A DNA stretch of 64,000 nucleotides from NCBI GenBank assembly GCA_944548615.1, contig OX155951.1, forward strand, positions 40,045,162-40,109,161, given 5' to 3'. The position numbers and the translations under genes are program-made. Shown here in pieces: positions 34,621 to 46,436 of the stretch. Below the pieces are notes generated by a model that searched no databases, was not told where the DNA came from, and saw only the letters and a list, made by a program, of their open reading frames with translations. Numbering within the stretch: the stretch's first letter is position 1; each line of letters begins with the position of its first letter. The stretch is from Micropterix aruncella (lineage: Eukaryota; Arthropoda; Insecta; Lepidoptera; Micropterigidae).

Positions 34621-37124
34621 GACAATCCTTCCTACCCAGTACTAAAACACAACGCAAAAACCAAAATCCGTCGGGGACAAAACTCCAGTAGGTCGTGTTT
34701 TCGTATCCTGGATTTTTTTAATTATTCAAGAATTATTTTTATTACAACATTGATTTTGGATACCAAAATAACAGGTACCGAATGGCCAAACCTTAACCTC
34801 ATGCTTATTCCATTCGGTGACCCAACTGAGACTAGCCCGTCCCAGGGTAGTAAGGGCTCTAAAAACAATAAATTATTTAAACGATATAGCAGCTCATAAA
34901 ACTAAATCGCTTTAAAATATGGCCCTCTGAAAAGTTCTGTTAAATGGAGTTAGACAAATAGAATAGCCCTAAAATTAAAAGAATTACAAAAGTAAAACTT
35001 ATGGGAAAGGAAACAAAAAATGAAGATACAAAAAAGAAAGAAAAACTCATGAATAATATATAAAAAATACAATTTGAATCATATGGTAATCAGTATAAAA
35101 TTTTGTGTAATAATTCATAGTTAAAATATATTTTTTATTATTTATTTTTATTTTTTATTTAATACCCATTTCTTTTAAATACAGCTTTGTATAAAATCCA
35201 GCCAAGCCTAAGGCTCACCTGATGGAGATTATGATAGGGTGACTTTCAATGCAACTTTAGTGGCCATTTTGACCATATTATAATATAACTGCTGCATTAT
35301 CTTCTACATTAGTAAGGATTATCGGCACAGATTTTAAATAAAAAGATGAACGTACTTAATGCTGATAAAATAAAATAGGCATCTTATTCGTATCATTTAC
35401 ACGTGTGTTTCACTTTCACTTACACTTTCATATACAACAATAAATAATATAAAACAACAAATATTTAAGAAAAATTTTTGGTAACAAAAATTCTATGTTA
35501 AAATATGATCAACATATACATTTAAAATATAGTCATAATTTGTGCACCTAAGTTTTATTAGGTTATATTTTTTAACGATTAATGTATGGTTAGTCTGTCG
35601 TGATTGGATAACCATTTCTTCATTATTATTTTTATTTATATTTCAGCTCCCCGCTTTTTAAGAAAATATACAATACCTTGATACAAAACCGAATCCGGGC
35701 AAAAATCGTTGGTCTTTTACCACCTTATTATTAATGAGGAGAATAGAAATAGCATTTCAATATGCGCAATAAATCAATCGCCGGTGGTGCAACTCCCATA
35801 TACTTACAATTTATTTTTTTATTTGAAGAAAACCACATTATTGTTAGCTGTAATACATTATTGTTACTTGCATTAGCGCTATTGGAGCCTTTATTATAAA
35901 CAGTAGCAAAATAGAGAGCAACTCAGCCGAGTATTTCTAAGAATCAACGCCGCCTAGCTAGGCCTAGGCCTAGACCATAAAGCAAGCATACCAAGTAGAC
36001 ATTACCTTACATTCGTATATAATTATTAGTGAATTTGCTGCTCTCGGACGTGTCGCAATATACTATTTGTAGGTAATATACAACCTACTGTAAGTAACAG
36101 GTAGTTAATACAAGCTGTTTACATGCTAATTTTGAGTACCTTACCTATTTTAAATAAAAAGAGAAAATCTAATGAGTTCAGTATTTAGTTTTTAGTTTTT
36201 TTCATTTTTTTTATCAAAAGTTGCTTATTTCGTTGTACTGATTCACACACTAAAAAATGCCCGTCCTGTAAAAACATCTTGTATATTCACGTCATTTGTC
36301 TTTAACTTCGTCACCTCCTTTTACATGTTTAAGCCAATCTAATTATATACAAATAAAAGAATATAGGTCTTCTTCAAAATAGATATATTTCAAACATTCT
36401 GCTGGTGTAAATGAAAAGATGTTCTTCGATGTAGTCAGACAGACAGTGAAAACGTTTATTTTTTTACCAAGCACTACAAGAGAGGGTAGAAAGGGTCAGT
36501 GGAAATGAAAATGAAATTATAAGTCTCCGGGCGCAAATAAAGACTTTTATATAATTCCCACATATAAACAGTCTGGAAAGTTTTTTAATTGAGACAAACG
36601 AAATTAAAATTACACAAATGTTTTTTTTTTAATAAATGAGGGTTTTATACGTACGGTACCTACCTATATTTATCAAAGAATTTATCAGACGTAAATGCAA
36701 GTAAATGCTTTTATTTAAATTTGACAAGAACACAAATCGACATTTCAATTCAGATTAAGTATTAACACCTTTATAACGTAGAGAATTTGTCGATGAGGCT
36801 GACAAATAAAAACCTCTAACACTCCACTCTTCGCCCCGCTTCCATTAGCCACTTGCATGCACCTTCTGGAGTTTTTTTAAGACCCTATACATCCGACACG
36901 CAGTTAAGCTTGATTAAAACATTTACAGTATTTGCCATAGAGAAATAAAAACCTTTTTTTTGACATGATTTATTTTACAATTTGACTAAATATTTTCGAC
37001 TTAATCGATCGTAAACTTAAAACATTGGAAATTTCGCTTGTTTTACTTTTCTGGAACACCTACCAAAGGGGAGGGAAAATATTGTGAAGGCGCAAAATCT
37101 TTTTTTCGAGTTAAAGACGGAAAT
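34621..37124. other. AT-rich DNA, no gene
   Basis: No supported feature in 2.5 kb. A GCTCACCTGATGG word near 35216 is common in insect short repeats but too short to call. Confidence 0.5.
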
Positions 37125-37375
37125 ATGAATAGTGAGCCTCTTGAGATGATTAAGACTATTCACATATGGAAGTACCTATGTATGCTGTGTGTATTCATTC
37201 CTCCACAATAGCGCCAAATACTTAATCCTATTTACCTGAAATTTGGCAATTGGTCCACCAGGGGCGCAATAGTCATATTTCAATCTCGAAATACTGAACT
37301 TATAAAATTTTAACATGGTATACATATGCCTTGTTAAACCGAAATCGCTATAGTGTAATCCTCACCTCTATATAT
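37125..37375 (-). repeat. CA-tailed dispersed repeat, minus copy
   Basis: The reverse complement carries AACAAGGCATATGTATACCA, GCGCCCCTGGTGGACCAAT and GTCTTAATCATCTCAAG, matching the copies at 22340 and 28080. The CA stretch is short here. Confidence 0.75.
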
Positions 37376-38477
37376 TTATATATGTTATATTAATCCGAAG
37401 TATAATACATATTTTTGATTTTTAATTTAAATTTGCGTAAAAAAGTGATAAATATTTTGTTGATTTAAAAACTACTTAAAATTAAATAAAATGCTTCAAT
37501 TCTCGCAACATGTAATATAATGCTCAACATACAGCACAGACAGACACAGACGGTCTAGATCTAGTTGGCTGTACGATTTCGCCTCAACTTAGGTATGCTC
37601 GCATATATATATGGATAAAGCCATATTTTTCACCTATTAATATTTGTTTATAACTATTTTAAATCAGTCTGTAACTATTATCAACAATCCGTATGTCCAG
37701 CTCTATTCTATATACGTTATTTATTAAAAATAAATAAAAATATAAAAATTTTGCGGTTTTAGGTTACATTTGAAAAATAGCCTCTTTTCAGTATGGTTTC
37801 ATTTAAATTTGTAACTGGGGTTAAACAGCGGAAACACACGAACTAATTCAGTCAGTCTAGAAAAACAAGACAGTCGGTTTTAGTATTGCGTTAGCTATCA
37901 AAAAATGTTATTCTCGAAGCTGATCGTTTAAGATCGCATCAATATTTATAGCCAAGAATTTCAATGGTAAAAACGTGGCATAATATTATTTATATGCGAG
38001 CATTCAGTTTGTTATTGCGATGGGCTCGCACCAGCGCGAGCGTGGGTTAATGTGATTGAAAACGTATTCATGATACGCACTTGGGGAGTATGTAATGCAT
38101 ATCATTTGTCCCAAAAAGCGACTTACAAACCGTACATAGTTTAATTCTCTCATTTAAAGTTCCAAGTTTAGTTCGCATATAGTATTGTACCACATGCTTG
38201 TACCTGCACATTACCATGTCCTTAAATTAGTAGATCCGCGTATGCAGAGAGAAGAAACAAAAAACACGATGAAAACGCCCGTGTGGACTGGCCTTTACAC
38301 CTTAATAATCAACTGAAACTAATCAAATCATTTATTCTTCCAAAAATCATAATTACAGATAACAAAACCTAGCCTAACTGGATCGCACGAGACGACAGCG
38401 CTAAGGTAGTCTCATATAGCTTTATTAGAATACTGTCGAATAATAAAATGAAACTAATAATTGAAATGTTAAAATCA

Positions 38478-39010
38478 AAATCAAAATGTTCTTTATTCAT
38501 ATAGACACAATTAAATATTATTTTTAATTTATGTTCTTATGATGCGTCCAAGCCTTACTCCCAAGCCATTTTGTCATTTACATAATCAGATATTGTATAG
38601 TATGCTTTTTTATACAATTTTGCTTTGATGGTAGCTTTAAACTTATTTACAGATAGTTCTCTAATAGTATGAGGAAGTTTGTTATAGAAGCGTATACATT
38701 GTCCCAAAAAAGAATTGCTTATTTTGTGGAGACGAGTAGCACGTACAACAAGGCTATGCTTATGTCTAGTATGAGTGTCGCTTTTTTTTTTAAACTTGTC
38801 AATATTCTTGTGGACATACAACAGATTTTCGTATATATATTGTGATGCAACAGTAAGAATATTTATCTCTTTGAATTTTTCTCTAAGTGAAACTCGAGGA
38901 CCAAGTTTATATATAGCTCTTACATGTAACCAATCAAAAGTTATCAAGACTAAGATAATATAAATAGAATTACAATAATCAATCAAATAAGTATGCAAAT
39001 TAAAAGACAT
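38478..39010 (-). pseudogene. CR1/jockey-like reverse transcriptase C-terminus with 3' tail
   Basis: The minus-strand frame (39010-38555) encodes the post-thumb region: FDWLHVRAIYKLGPRVSLR, INILTVASQYIYENLLYVH, then CIRFYNKLPHTIRELSVNKF and a polar end. The pattern (L-V-S-Y, then G-YN-LP) is the usual C-terminus of such RT proteins. It is open for about 150 codons. A short untranslated end with AATAAAGAACATTTTGATTT and a TTTGAT tail finishes the element near 38478. The catalytic part is not attached. Confidence 0.85.
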
Positions 39011-39599
39011 TATTATAAACTTTGGAATTCTATAGAAACATTTATAGAAATATATTTCAATTAAAAATAATGAATTGCGTGGTATTTTTAGAAACTTTAT
39101 GTCATATCGAGTGTCATAGGATTACTTAACTGTCCAAATATCAAATAAGTAGTTGTCTAAATATCCAAATGTCCATAAGTCAATAAATTAACATAAATAT
39201 ATCGTGTTTAGTGTCAAATAAAAGATCCGATTGAGTACATTCCGGAAATATACATTTATCTATATGAATAAATACGAAAATAACAAATATTTTATAAAAG
39301 ATCCGTAATAAAAATATCTATAAATAAAAAATTTACTTCTGTAACGGCAGTCGTGTTTATTATTCTTTTTAATATATTTACTTGTTAGTATATGATTATC
39401 TATTTCCATGACGATCTCATTATTACTTTGATAATTACGGTTATATAAAATGTTCTCTTTATTTAATCAGAAATTTTAATTATACATTATTTTCTAATTT
39501 TCAAGGATTTCAAACCGATTATAAATGAATTCATGTAGTCATTACATTAATTCAGTCTTACATTAATTCATGTAGTCACAACTATCACGATAGTTAATT

Positions 39600-39697
39600 T
39601 CCCTTTATCACTAAGAATGTTAGACGCAATAACGCATCCAAGTGTAGGAATGCCCACCTACTGGAGTAGAATAAATTGTATTGTATTGTATTGTATT
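39600..39697 (+). mobile_element. 3' tail of a non-LTR retrotransposon
   Basis: A short segment ends in AATAAATTGTATTGTATTGT, an AATAAA signal followed by TTGTA repeats, as in other non-LTR 3' ends of this window. It abuts the minus-strand reverse transcriptase remnant at 39700. Confidence 0.55.
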
Positions 39698-39699
39698 AT

Positions 39700-40420
39700 G
39701 ATTTCGCGACCAATCAACTTACCGACCAAAACCATCATTGCTATTAGCCGCTACAAATATCGGCTCATGGGAATCGATTGCCTGCATACAAAATCCAACC
39801 TAATATTGAGCCTTGAGGTATGCCTCGCGTGATAATATCGAAATTCACCGATATCATTAAGGACGTTTACCTTCGACCTATATGGTAGCTGGCGTGCTAA
39901 CAGCAGGAATCAGGAGAAAATCCGAGATAAGCAAGCATAGCTAGCAAGAGCGGGTGATATATAAACAATCAAAGGCTTTGTTGTAATCGAGGGGAATTAG
40001 TGCGGTAGCTTTGCCATTCTTCATAATATTTGAGATCATTTCATCAGTTATATGCGCAAGTGCAGAAGGTTATGTGATTCTTTCGGCACCAGACTGATAA
40101 ACTGATACATTGATTATTATTGGGAGAAATGATAGATAGATTACTAGTTATTGTGATTTTGGATCTCAAGTACTTTAGAGAGGCAAAGTAGTATGCTGAT
40201 TGGGCGAAGATCCTGAAGGGAGGTAACTGTAGTTTTTAGTCTGAAGGAAAGGAATTTCCAGGAGCTAGGGAAATAATGATTTATATGGCCATTATAGAAA
40301 AGAGTTTTGAAGACAAAAATATCTACCAGTAGTCGAAAATATTATAATGCGATAAGAAATATTATCAGCCAAATGCTAGTCCAGAGGGAGCATTTGGCTA
40401 ATTCCTAACAAAACTAATTT
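39700..40420 (-). pseudogene. Reverse transcriptase palm/finger remnant (non-LTR)
   Basis: Reading leftwards: FPSSWKFLSFRLKTTVTS, LQDLRPISIL and LSKVLE, then HITDEMISNIMKNGKATALI, LDYNKAFDC, and finally RGIPQGSILG. These are the fingers and the first palm motifs of a jockey/CR1-like RT in correct order. Several frame changes and stops break it. The YADD catalytic motif is not reached. No long open frame marks this region; it shows only on piecewise translation. Confidence 0.8.
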
Positions 40421-41700
40421 TATAGTGCTTAAAATAGTTAGTAATTGAACCCAGTTAGGTAGGATTTGTAAATAGTTGCCCTCGAATAAAATAGCTATCG
40501 AGTATGCTCATTCTCACTCGTTCCCTCTTTAATAGGCGTCTCTACCCTGAATGAATATTATACCTCTCTCTTCCTATGCTTGTAATTTGAGAGTTTTTCT
40601 TGTTTATTATTTCTCGGATTTACATTAACTTATCCATTTCATTTTCATGCGAACAGATAGGTCTGCATGCGAGCGACGCCACATACAGTGAATATATTTC
40701 GATTCATAATTTTATTACAAAGACTGAAGTAGGTACTTAATAATATTATTGATATATAAGGATGGATCAATGACTTATTACGTTTTAGAAGCTAAGATTT
40801 AATTATGAAACGTAACGTGTAGATGTCACTCACAGTTCCACCCATTGATTAACCTTCTCTTATATTCAGCGGCCAACTAGATAACGTTCTAAATATGCTT
40901 ATACGGTATCCTATCACAAATTAAACAATAATAAAATAACAAACAATTTGTTAAATCATATCTATTAATATTTCAATTATAATTACGTCAAGATGTCAAT
41001 TTTAATGTGCTTTACAAGTATTAATATTAAATAATTAAGCACTTTAATGTTCAAATAAAGTATTAGACGGCATTCTAATCTCTCCGTATTATTTCTGTGA
41101 TGTAATCAGTCTATATAAAAGTGCGATAGATGGCACTAGGAATTAAATGTTATTATTGTTATCATTGGTTTAATAATAGGTTTTTATAATCTTAGAGTCT
41201 TTCATAAAACTAAATCCATCCAAATACGAATAGTATCCGAATGGTTTTCATCAAGCTGAGAAACTTATAAAAAAAAGAACATCCTAACATAAAACAATTT
41301 TATGATTGATAGAAAACAGATTTTCACCGCGATGAAAAAGACTAAAGTTTTTCCCGTAGTTTTGGTAAAATTACTTTTGTCCTCTTCACGTGGACAATAA
41401 AAGAGCGACATTGGGTGTCGGTGCGCGTAGTTCAATTTATACCGCCGCAACGCCAGCTGGCGCAGATCTTAGCGATGAATATTTTGGCGCGAATTTGATT
41501 TGAAAAAAAAACGTCTGTGAACACAATATAACTCACTGTGTCATGATTAACATTTCTATTGTTAGGGGTGGGTGATAAGAATTTCTTAATTAGAGGGTTC
41601 CATGTGGTGGAAAGTTTGAAAGCTTCATATCGATGAAAGTTTGGCGTTGTACTGATTTCGATTGCTTTCCTGATATTTCACGGGAAATAGAATAGTTCTT
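40421..41700. other. No gene recognised
   Basis: AT-rich DNA. The part 41090-41180 weakly resembles 62300-62400, a possible old repeat. Confidence 0.45.
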
Positions 41701-41708
41701 TTGAAAAC

Positions 41709-42192
41709 CTAGAGGCCCATGGGCATAGTGGTAAGGTTGTCTGATCCTATGTTTCAAGATTTAATTCCCGGCTGGTTAGCTATTTTCCGTGGGATAAAAT
41801 TTACGAAATAACATCAAATACATTAACAAGACATCTACATATAAATATTTTATAGTAGGGTAAGATATTGTCGTATAATAATAAACCCGCCCATTGTGAC
41901 ATTTAAGGGGCTCTCTAGGCGATCAAGCATGCTTGTCAAGCATCATGTCGCGGGCTGGGAGGGAATCGTATACCACAAGAAATATGCAAATATTTTTTTA
42001 ATATTTACCAATAATGCCTAATTTGGTAGTTTTATTCCAGATAGTTACGTCATTCATCAATCAATTACGTCTAATTAACGTGACTCCCTGGTATAAACTC
42101 CCAAATTAGGCATTTTTTTAAAATATTAAAAGTAATATTTGCATATTTCCTGCGGTTTACGATCGTCTTGAGAGCCCCTAACAATGAAGAGT
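41709..42192 (+). mobile_element. tRNA-derived SINE, copy 2, split by a MITE
   Basis: The same family as 20165: a GGGCATAGTGGTAAGG head, a B-box-like TTTCAAGATTTAATTCCCGG, and the body ending CCCGCCCATTGTGAC. The 3' end is interrupted at 41904 and resumes at 42182 (CAATGAAG, against CACAATAAAA in copy 1). Confidence 0.8.
41907..42178. mobile_element. MITE (272 bp) with TAA duplication, PIF/Harbinger-like
   Basis: Long inverted ends of about 110 bp start GGGGCTCTC and end GAGAGCCCC. TAA lies on both sides (41904-41906 and 42179-42181). A 3-bp TAA/TTA-type target is usual for PIF/Harbinger elements. The interior arms share GCAAATATT and ATGCCTAATTTGG in inverted order. Confidence 0.88.
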
Positions 42193-42213
42193 AGAAACAG
42201 ACAAACAATTGGA

Positions 42214-42470
42214 TTATGAAAATACAACCAATGGTTCGTTCCACTGTCCAATAGATCTGCTCTCAGAGAGCCGATTTTCTCGCTGGACGATTTTTATCGA
42301 TTTAATATGTTCCATTACTAAAATCATAAAGGAGTGTTTCGTCTGTCCGACATAAGAAAGCCCACATATACGGTCCATTTTGTAAACTCCAAGGGTTTGC
42401 AGTGGCAGTACATCTTCCACAGGTTTCAGAAAAATGCTATGTTTGGAGGTCATCTAAAGAAAGTAACCTG
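42214..42470 (-). pseudogene. Penelope-like element GIY-YIG endonuclease fragment
   Basis: The minus-strand frame encodes LGVYKMDRICGLSYVGQTKH, then MEHIKSIKI. GVYK...YVGQTK...EH is the GIY-YIG nuclease pattern found at the C-terminus of Penelope-like retroelement proteins. It starts near a FLKPVEDVLP stretch and loses similarity after about 55 residues. No RT part is present. Confidence 0.75.
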
Positions 42471-42509
42471 GTTGAGCATTTTGCTTATCCGATCTGTTAC
42501 TCCCATGAC

Positions 42510-42515
<6 letters not shown>

Positions 42516-42540
<25 letters not shown>

Positions 42541-43116
42541 TTTATTCATTCAAAAACATAAATTTACAATTGTATTAGTTGCAGAATCTGCATAACTAGG
42601 CCATAGCCCGTACCAAGGAAAACTCTATGTATGGCAAAGATTTATTCATGTGCACATTATAATAAAATGAAAAATACAAAATATGATAAAATATAAAATA
42701 GATAAGCGAATTCAAATTAAACTTATAAATATATTTAAAATATTGATACAGCATGGTCATGGAAATAAATATTAATATAAAATGTCGTAACATGAATTTT
42801 GTAAAACAAATAAATAAATCGTATTAAAATATAAAGTGTAGTGCAATGTATGACAATAATAATAATGCAGACCTTTACTTTAAAATATGACTTATTGCCT
42901 TTTCCACCTCATTTCTACCAAGTTGAAGTCAATGTTGTGTAATTTTAGATTTTAATTGGATTGACTTAGTTTGTTGGCAATTTTAAATATTCTTTTAAAT
43001 GGTTATAAATTTTTGGCCCTATAAAGCCAAAGTGTCTTTGGGCGAAGGATGTTTTGGTTTTCTGTACAATATGTTTACAGGTTATGGCGCTCCTCGTTGA
43101 AATTTTGATGTACTTT
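42516..43116 (-). pseudogene. Non-LTR RT C-terminus, 3' UTR and ATT tail
   Basis: From 43116 leftwards the frame gives KISTRSAITCKHIVQKTKTS, then FAQRHFGFIGPKIYNHL, ending KLPTN at 42966. This FAQRxF-GPKIYN block also occurs at 46090 and 61436. An AT-rich 3' UTR follows, then GAATGAATAAA and an ATT tail (42516-42543). Upstream the element is cut by the piggyBac-like sequence at 43117. Confidence 0.75.
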
Positions 43117-43120
43117 TTAA

Positions 43121-43600
43121 CCCCTCTCCTCGCGGAATAAAATTCAGCCGTCCCATTCGCGCGCGACCTTTTTGCGCGCAAAATCGACGACCTTGATAAA
43201 AACGACCATAACTTGTAAACCACTATACGGATCATAAAAAGAAGAACTGTAAAATGATCGCATTGAAATTTGACATATAAAACATTATAACCTTATCTCG
43301 TAAATCAATTAAGATAATAATGGCGACAAATTACAAATTTGGCGAAGTGAAAAAACTCGCCTATTTATCATTTCGATGTTTTTATCACAAAATACGAAAG
43401 TCTATGCGGAAATTGTATTTACAGTTATGTTCTTTATTAAATGCTTTACCAAAACCATTATTTTGTTTTACTTCTTTGCATACAAAAATATTTAGTTTTT
43501 CAGTCATAATAACCAAGAAAAATTTGATGTCTCCTCGTAAAAATTTTTTTTTTTAATTTTGTATTTCTGACTACTTAGGGACTTTATTTATATGAAATTC
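43121..43600 (+). mobile_element. piggyBac-like non-autonomous element, left end
   Basis: It starts TTAA|CCCCTCTCCTCGCGG at 43117. It shares its interior with 63506-64000 (GCGCGAC, CATTGAAATTTGACATATAA, CTTATCTCGTAAA, and an AAATGCTTTACCAAA block) and part with 23522-23834. The right end could not be located. Confidence 0.65.
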
Positions 43601-43738
43601 TTTCATAATAACTTTTCCACTACACTACACTTCTTATAAAATCATACCAGTTCTTTCAGCTTTGTCTAATATTACAGAAAAATCCAAACTTTTGCGAGTC
43701 GGTGACGAAAATTTGGCATTAACTTTGACAGGTCATAA

Positions 43739-44120
43739 TACAAAAGTGGATAAAGTTTTTCAAATATATTGTGTTATTATGTGCTTATTATATGTCTAAT
43801 AACTAATTATTATACTCTAAAGAGTCACATTTCATAGAAAAACTATAGGAAATCACACTCAAAATATGGTAATTCTTCTATACTAATTACGTAAACAAAT
43901 AGGTATGCGCACCCCGCGATTTCGCGAATATCGATAAAATTAGGCAGCGCGCCTGTCTATGCAATATCGCCGCGGTGCGATCTCATTTGTTTAGGCAAAT
44001 TCGGAGTGTGATTTTCTAGTTTCTTCTATGAAATGTGACTGGAGTATAATAATAAGTTATTGGACATCTAATAAGCGTCAAGTTTTCAATACATTCGAAA
44101 AACTTCTAACCACTTTTGTA
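43739..44120. mobile_element. MITE with long inverted ends
   Basis: The termini TACAAAAGTGG and CCACTTTTGTA face each other, with about 130-bp imperfect arms that share TCACATTTCATAGAA and AATCACACTC. The interior has CGCGATTTCGCGAATATCG. No clear target duplication was seen. Confidence 0.75.
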
Positions 44121-44181
44121 TGCCTTTGCAATTATTATGAAATCAGACTATCGCGGTTGCTTCACATTATAGCTTTATAAA

Positions 44182-44750
44182 CGAATTTACCGCGTGAAGT
44201 GTGTAGCACCCGACGTTTCGGCGACGTTGCCCAGGGTAGACTGGACAGCGGCGGCTGCAACGTCGCCGAAACGTTGGTGTCCAAACTTTACGTGGTAAAT
44301 TCGTTTTTTAACCACATTTGTATCATGCCTTTGCAATTATTATGAAAAAGATTATCGCGGTTGTTTGACATTATAAATAGCTTTATAAACGAATTTACCG
44401 CGTGAACTTTGTGGCACCCGACGTTTCGGCGACGTTGCAGCCGCCGTTGTCCAGGGTAGACTGGACAGCGGCCGCTGCAACATCGCCGAAACGTCGGGTG
44501 CCACAAAGTTCACGCGGTAAATTCGTTTATAAAGCTATTTATAATGTCAAACAAACGCGTTAAGTTTTTGATTTCATAATAATGGCAAAGGCATTATACA
44601 AAGTGGTTAAAAAACGAATTTACCGCGTGAAGTTTGTAGCACCCCACGTTTCGGCGACGTTGCAGCAGCCGTTGTCCCGAGTAGACTGGACAGCGGCCGC
44701 TGCAACATCGCCGAAACGTCGGGTGCTACAAACTTCACGCGGTATATTCG
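44182..44750. repeat. Array of three 120-136-bp hairpins
   Basis: Units are 44182-44303, 44390-44525 and 44615-44750. Each is a long inverted repeat with CGAATTTACCGCGTGAA arms, a GACGTTTCGGCGACGTTGC segment and a loop with GTAGACTGGACAGCGG. The spacers are related: TGCCTTTGCAATTATTATGA is direct at 44120 and 44327 and inverted at about 44570. Small open frames here are artefacts. Confidence 0.9.
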
Positions 44751-44825
44751 TTTTTTAACAACTTTTGTATAATAATTATTATTTTCTAGAAGAAAACTCA
44801 AGAAACCATTTTTTTTTTATTTCAA

Positions 44826-45260
44826 AGTTCAAAGTTCAAAGTTTATTTATTCCAAAAAACCCGGTAAGGGTATAGAACTTACAATTAATAAATACATTTT
44901 TTATAATATTCATATTTTAAACATATCATATATCTGGCAAAAATAAAATTAAATCAAGTTAGAAATCTGAAAGTCAATAAACTATACAAAATCAACCATT
45001 ACATTGTCTAAATATTAAAAATATCATTTAGAAATATCAAAAATAGAATAAATTTCCAGTACAAAATTTTACAGTAACAGTCATTTGATAAAAATAAAAC
45101 AAACATGTCATAAAAATAAACAAAACAATTGTACCGACTAAAATAAAAACTTTCATCAGTTGGTATATTAGGTATACAATTATTCGTTTCTTTATATACA
45201 AAAGAAACATAGAAAAATATGAGATTGGATTTTATCATTTATTTTTTATGCGACTTATGC
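44826..45260 (-). mobile_element. 3' end of a non-LTR retrotransposon
   Basis: The minus strand ends GGAATAAATAAACTTTGAAC with an ACTTTGA tail (plus strand TTCAAAGTTCAAAGTTC at 44829-44846), preceded by AT-rich untranslated sequence. Confidence 0.5.
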
Positions 45261-45479
45261 TTTAATTTTTTTTTATTGGTACTAAATATCCAGTACAAAA
45301 TAGTACATGCACGTTTAAAAATTGCCACATTTGATAAAAATTTATAATGTATCACAAAAAAAAGTGCATAACACACATCACGTTACATCGTTGAAATATA
45401 ATGATACATATAATCGAGTAATGGAGTTTCATCAAAATTCCTTGTAATTCAACAAAATTTCGAGTGAAACGTCGTTATT

Positions 45480-45569
45480 CTATATGAAACAGTAATAACA
45501 AAACGCCGCCCGTCGCTCTCCGCCGCGCGCCGCGCGCCGGCTACTCGCCCCGCCGCCGCTAGAGGTCGT
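45480..45569 (-). CDS. Candidate terminal host exon (weak)
   Basis: On the minus strand a good acceptor, TTTTAATTTTCAG, ends at 45570. It is followed by GC-rich sequence (ACGACCTCTAGCGGCGG) unlike its AT-rich surroundings. In the phase expected from the exon at 48188 it would code TTSSGGGASSRRAARGG and end soon after. It could be a last exon of the minus-strand gene or the start of a 3' UTR. Confidence 0.25.
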   Translation of the reverse strand, partial: TTSSGGGASSRRAARGGERRAAFCYYCFI

Positions 45570-45879
45570 CTGAAAATTAAAACAATATTATTAGTTCTCA
45601 CGTCCTGTCTAAATTTCAATTCAATTTCAAAAACCTAATTCTGTTGTAGTGATCGAAAATTTCCCCTGACCGCAAATTTCTGTTTCTTTATTCCATCATA
45701 ACTTCTAAACGCTCAGACCGATTTAGAAGTCTGCGGTATTACTAGAATCGTTATGTCATCCCGTAACAGTCCAGTGAAAAATGAATCCCCTTAGGGAATA
45801 TAAAATCAATTGATACGTAGTAAAATTATTCATAAGTAGTAGAAAAGATATGTAGTAAAATTATTCATCGTAATATTCA

Positions 45880-46020
45880 AATTGTCGAACGGTACGCAAA
45901 CCGTCCAGTAGCGCCCGGGGAAATCCACCAGGAGAAACCGATCCACTAGCCGTGAGGCCTGAGACGCAAGAGCCTTACCTGGGGTAGCCTTTTACACGAG
46001 GAGGCTACTGAATTGAGTTT
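45880..46020 (+). repeat. ACGGG-family repeat, 3' part
   Basis: It shares ACGGTACGCAAACCGTCCAG, GAGAAACC and GGGGTAGCC with the alternative 3' end of the copy at 29148. Confidence 0.65.
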
Positions 46021-46059
46021 CACAGAATCAAGGATCAGCAGACAAGAAGCCAACAAACT

Positions 46060-46281
46060 AAAAACACAAGGCAAGCTACTGGGTCGAATTATAATATTCC
46101 GATTGTAAAGTCCTCATTTGCCCAAAGGCATTTTTACTTCCTTGCGCCGAGATTTTATAATAATTTAAATGAGAGTTATAAGAATGCAAACAACTTAAAT
46201 TCATTCAAAATACTTATAAAGAAGTACCTGCTTGAAAGGGGTCCAATGTATGCGGAGTCTCAATTGCTCTCGCTAATAATT
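46060..46281 (+). pseudogene. Non-LTR RT C-terminal fragment
   Basis: The plus-strand frame gives VKSSFAQRHFYFLAPRFYNN, then LNSFKILIKKYLLERGP and a stop at 46279-46281. The FAQR-F-PxxYN block matches the fragments at 42966 and 61436, so three C-termini of one non-LTR group lie in the window. Upstream it meets a partial ACGGG repeat. Confidence 0.75.
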
Positions 46282-46436
46282 TAAGTTGTTTTATTAAATT
46301 ATATATTACTACCTAAACCAAATCTCGTGTATTATTTCCTATGTATACTATATGTACTAATATATATGTAATAATATATATATGTACTAATATATGTATA
46401 AAGATATTCAAAGTATGCAGATAATTGAGATTTCAA

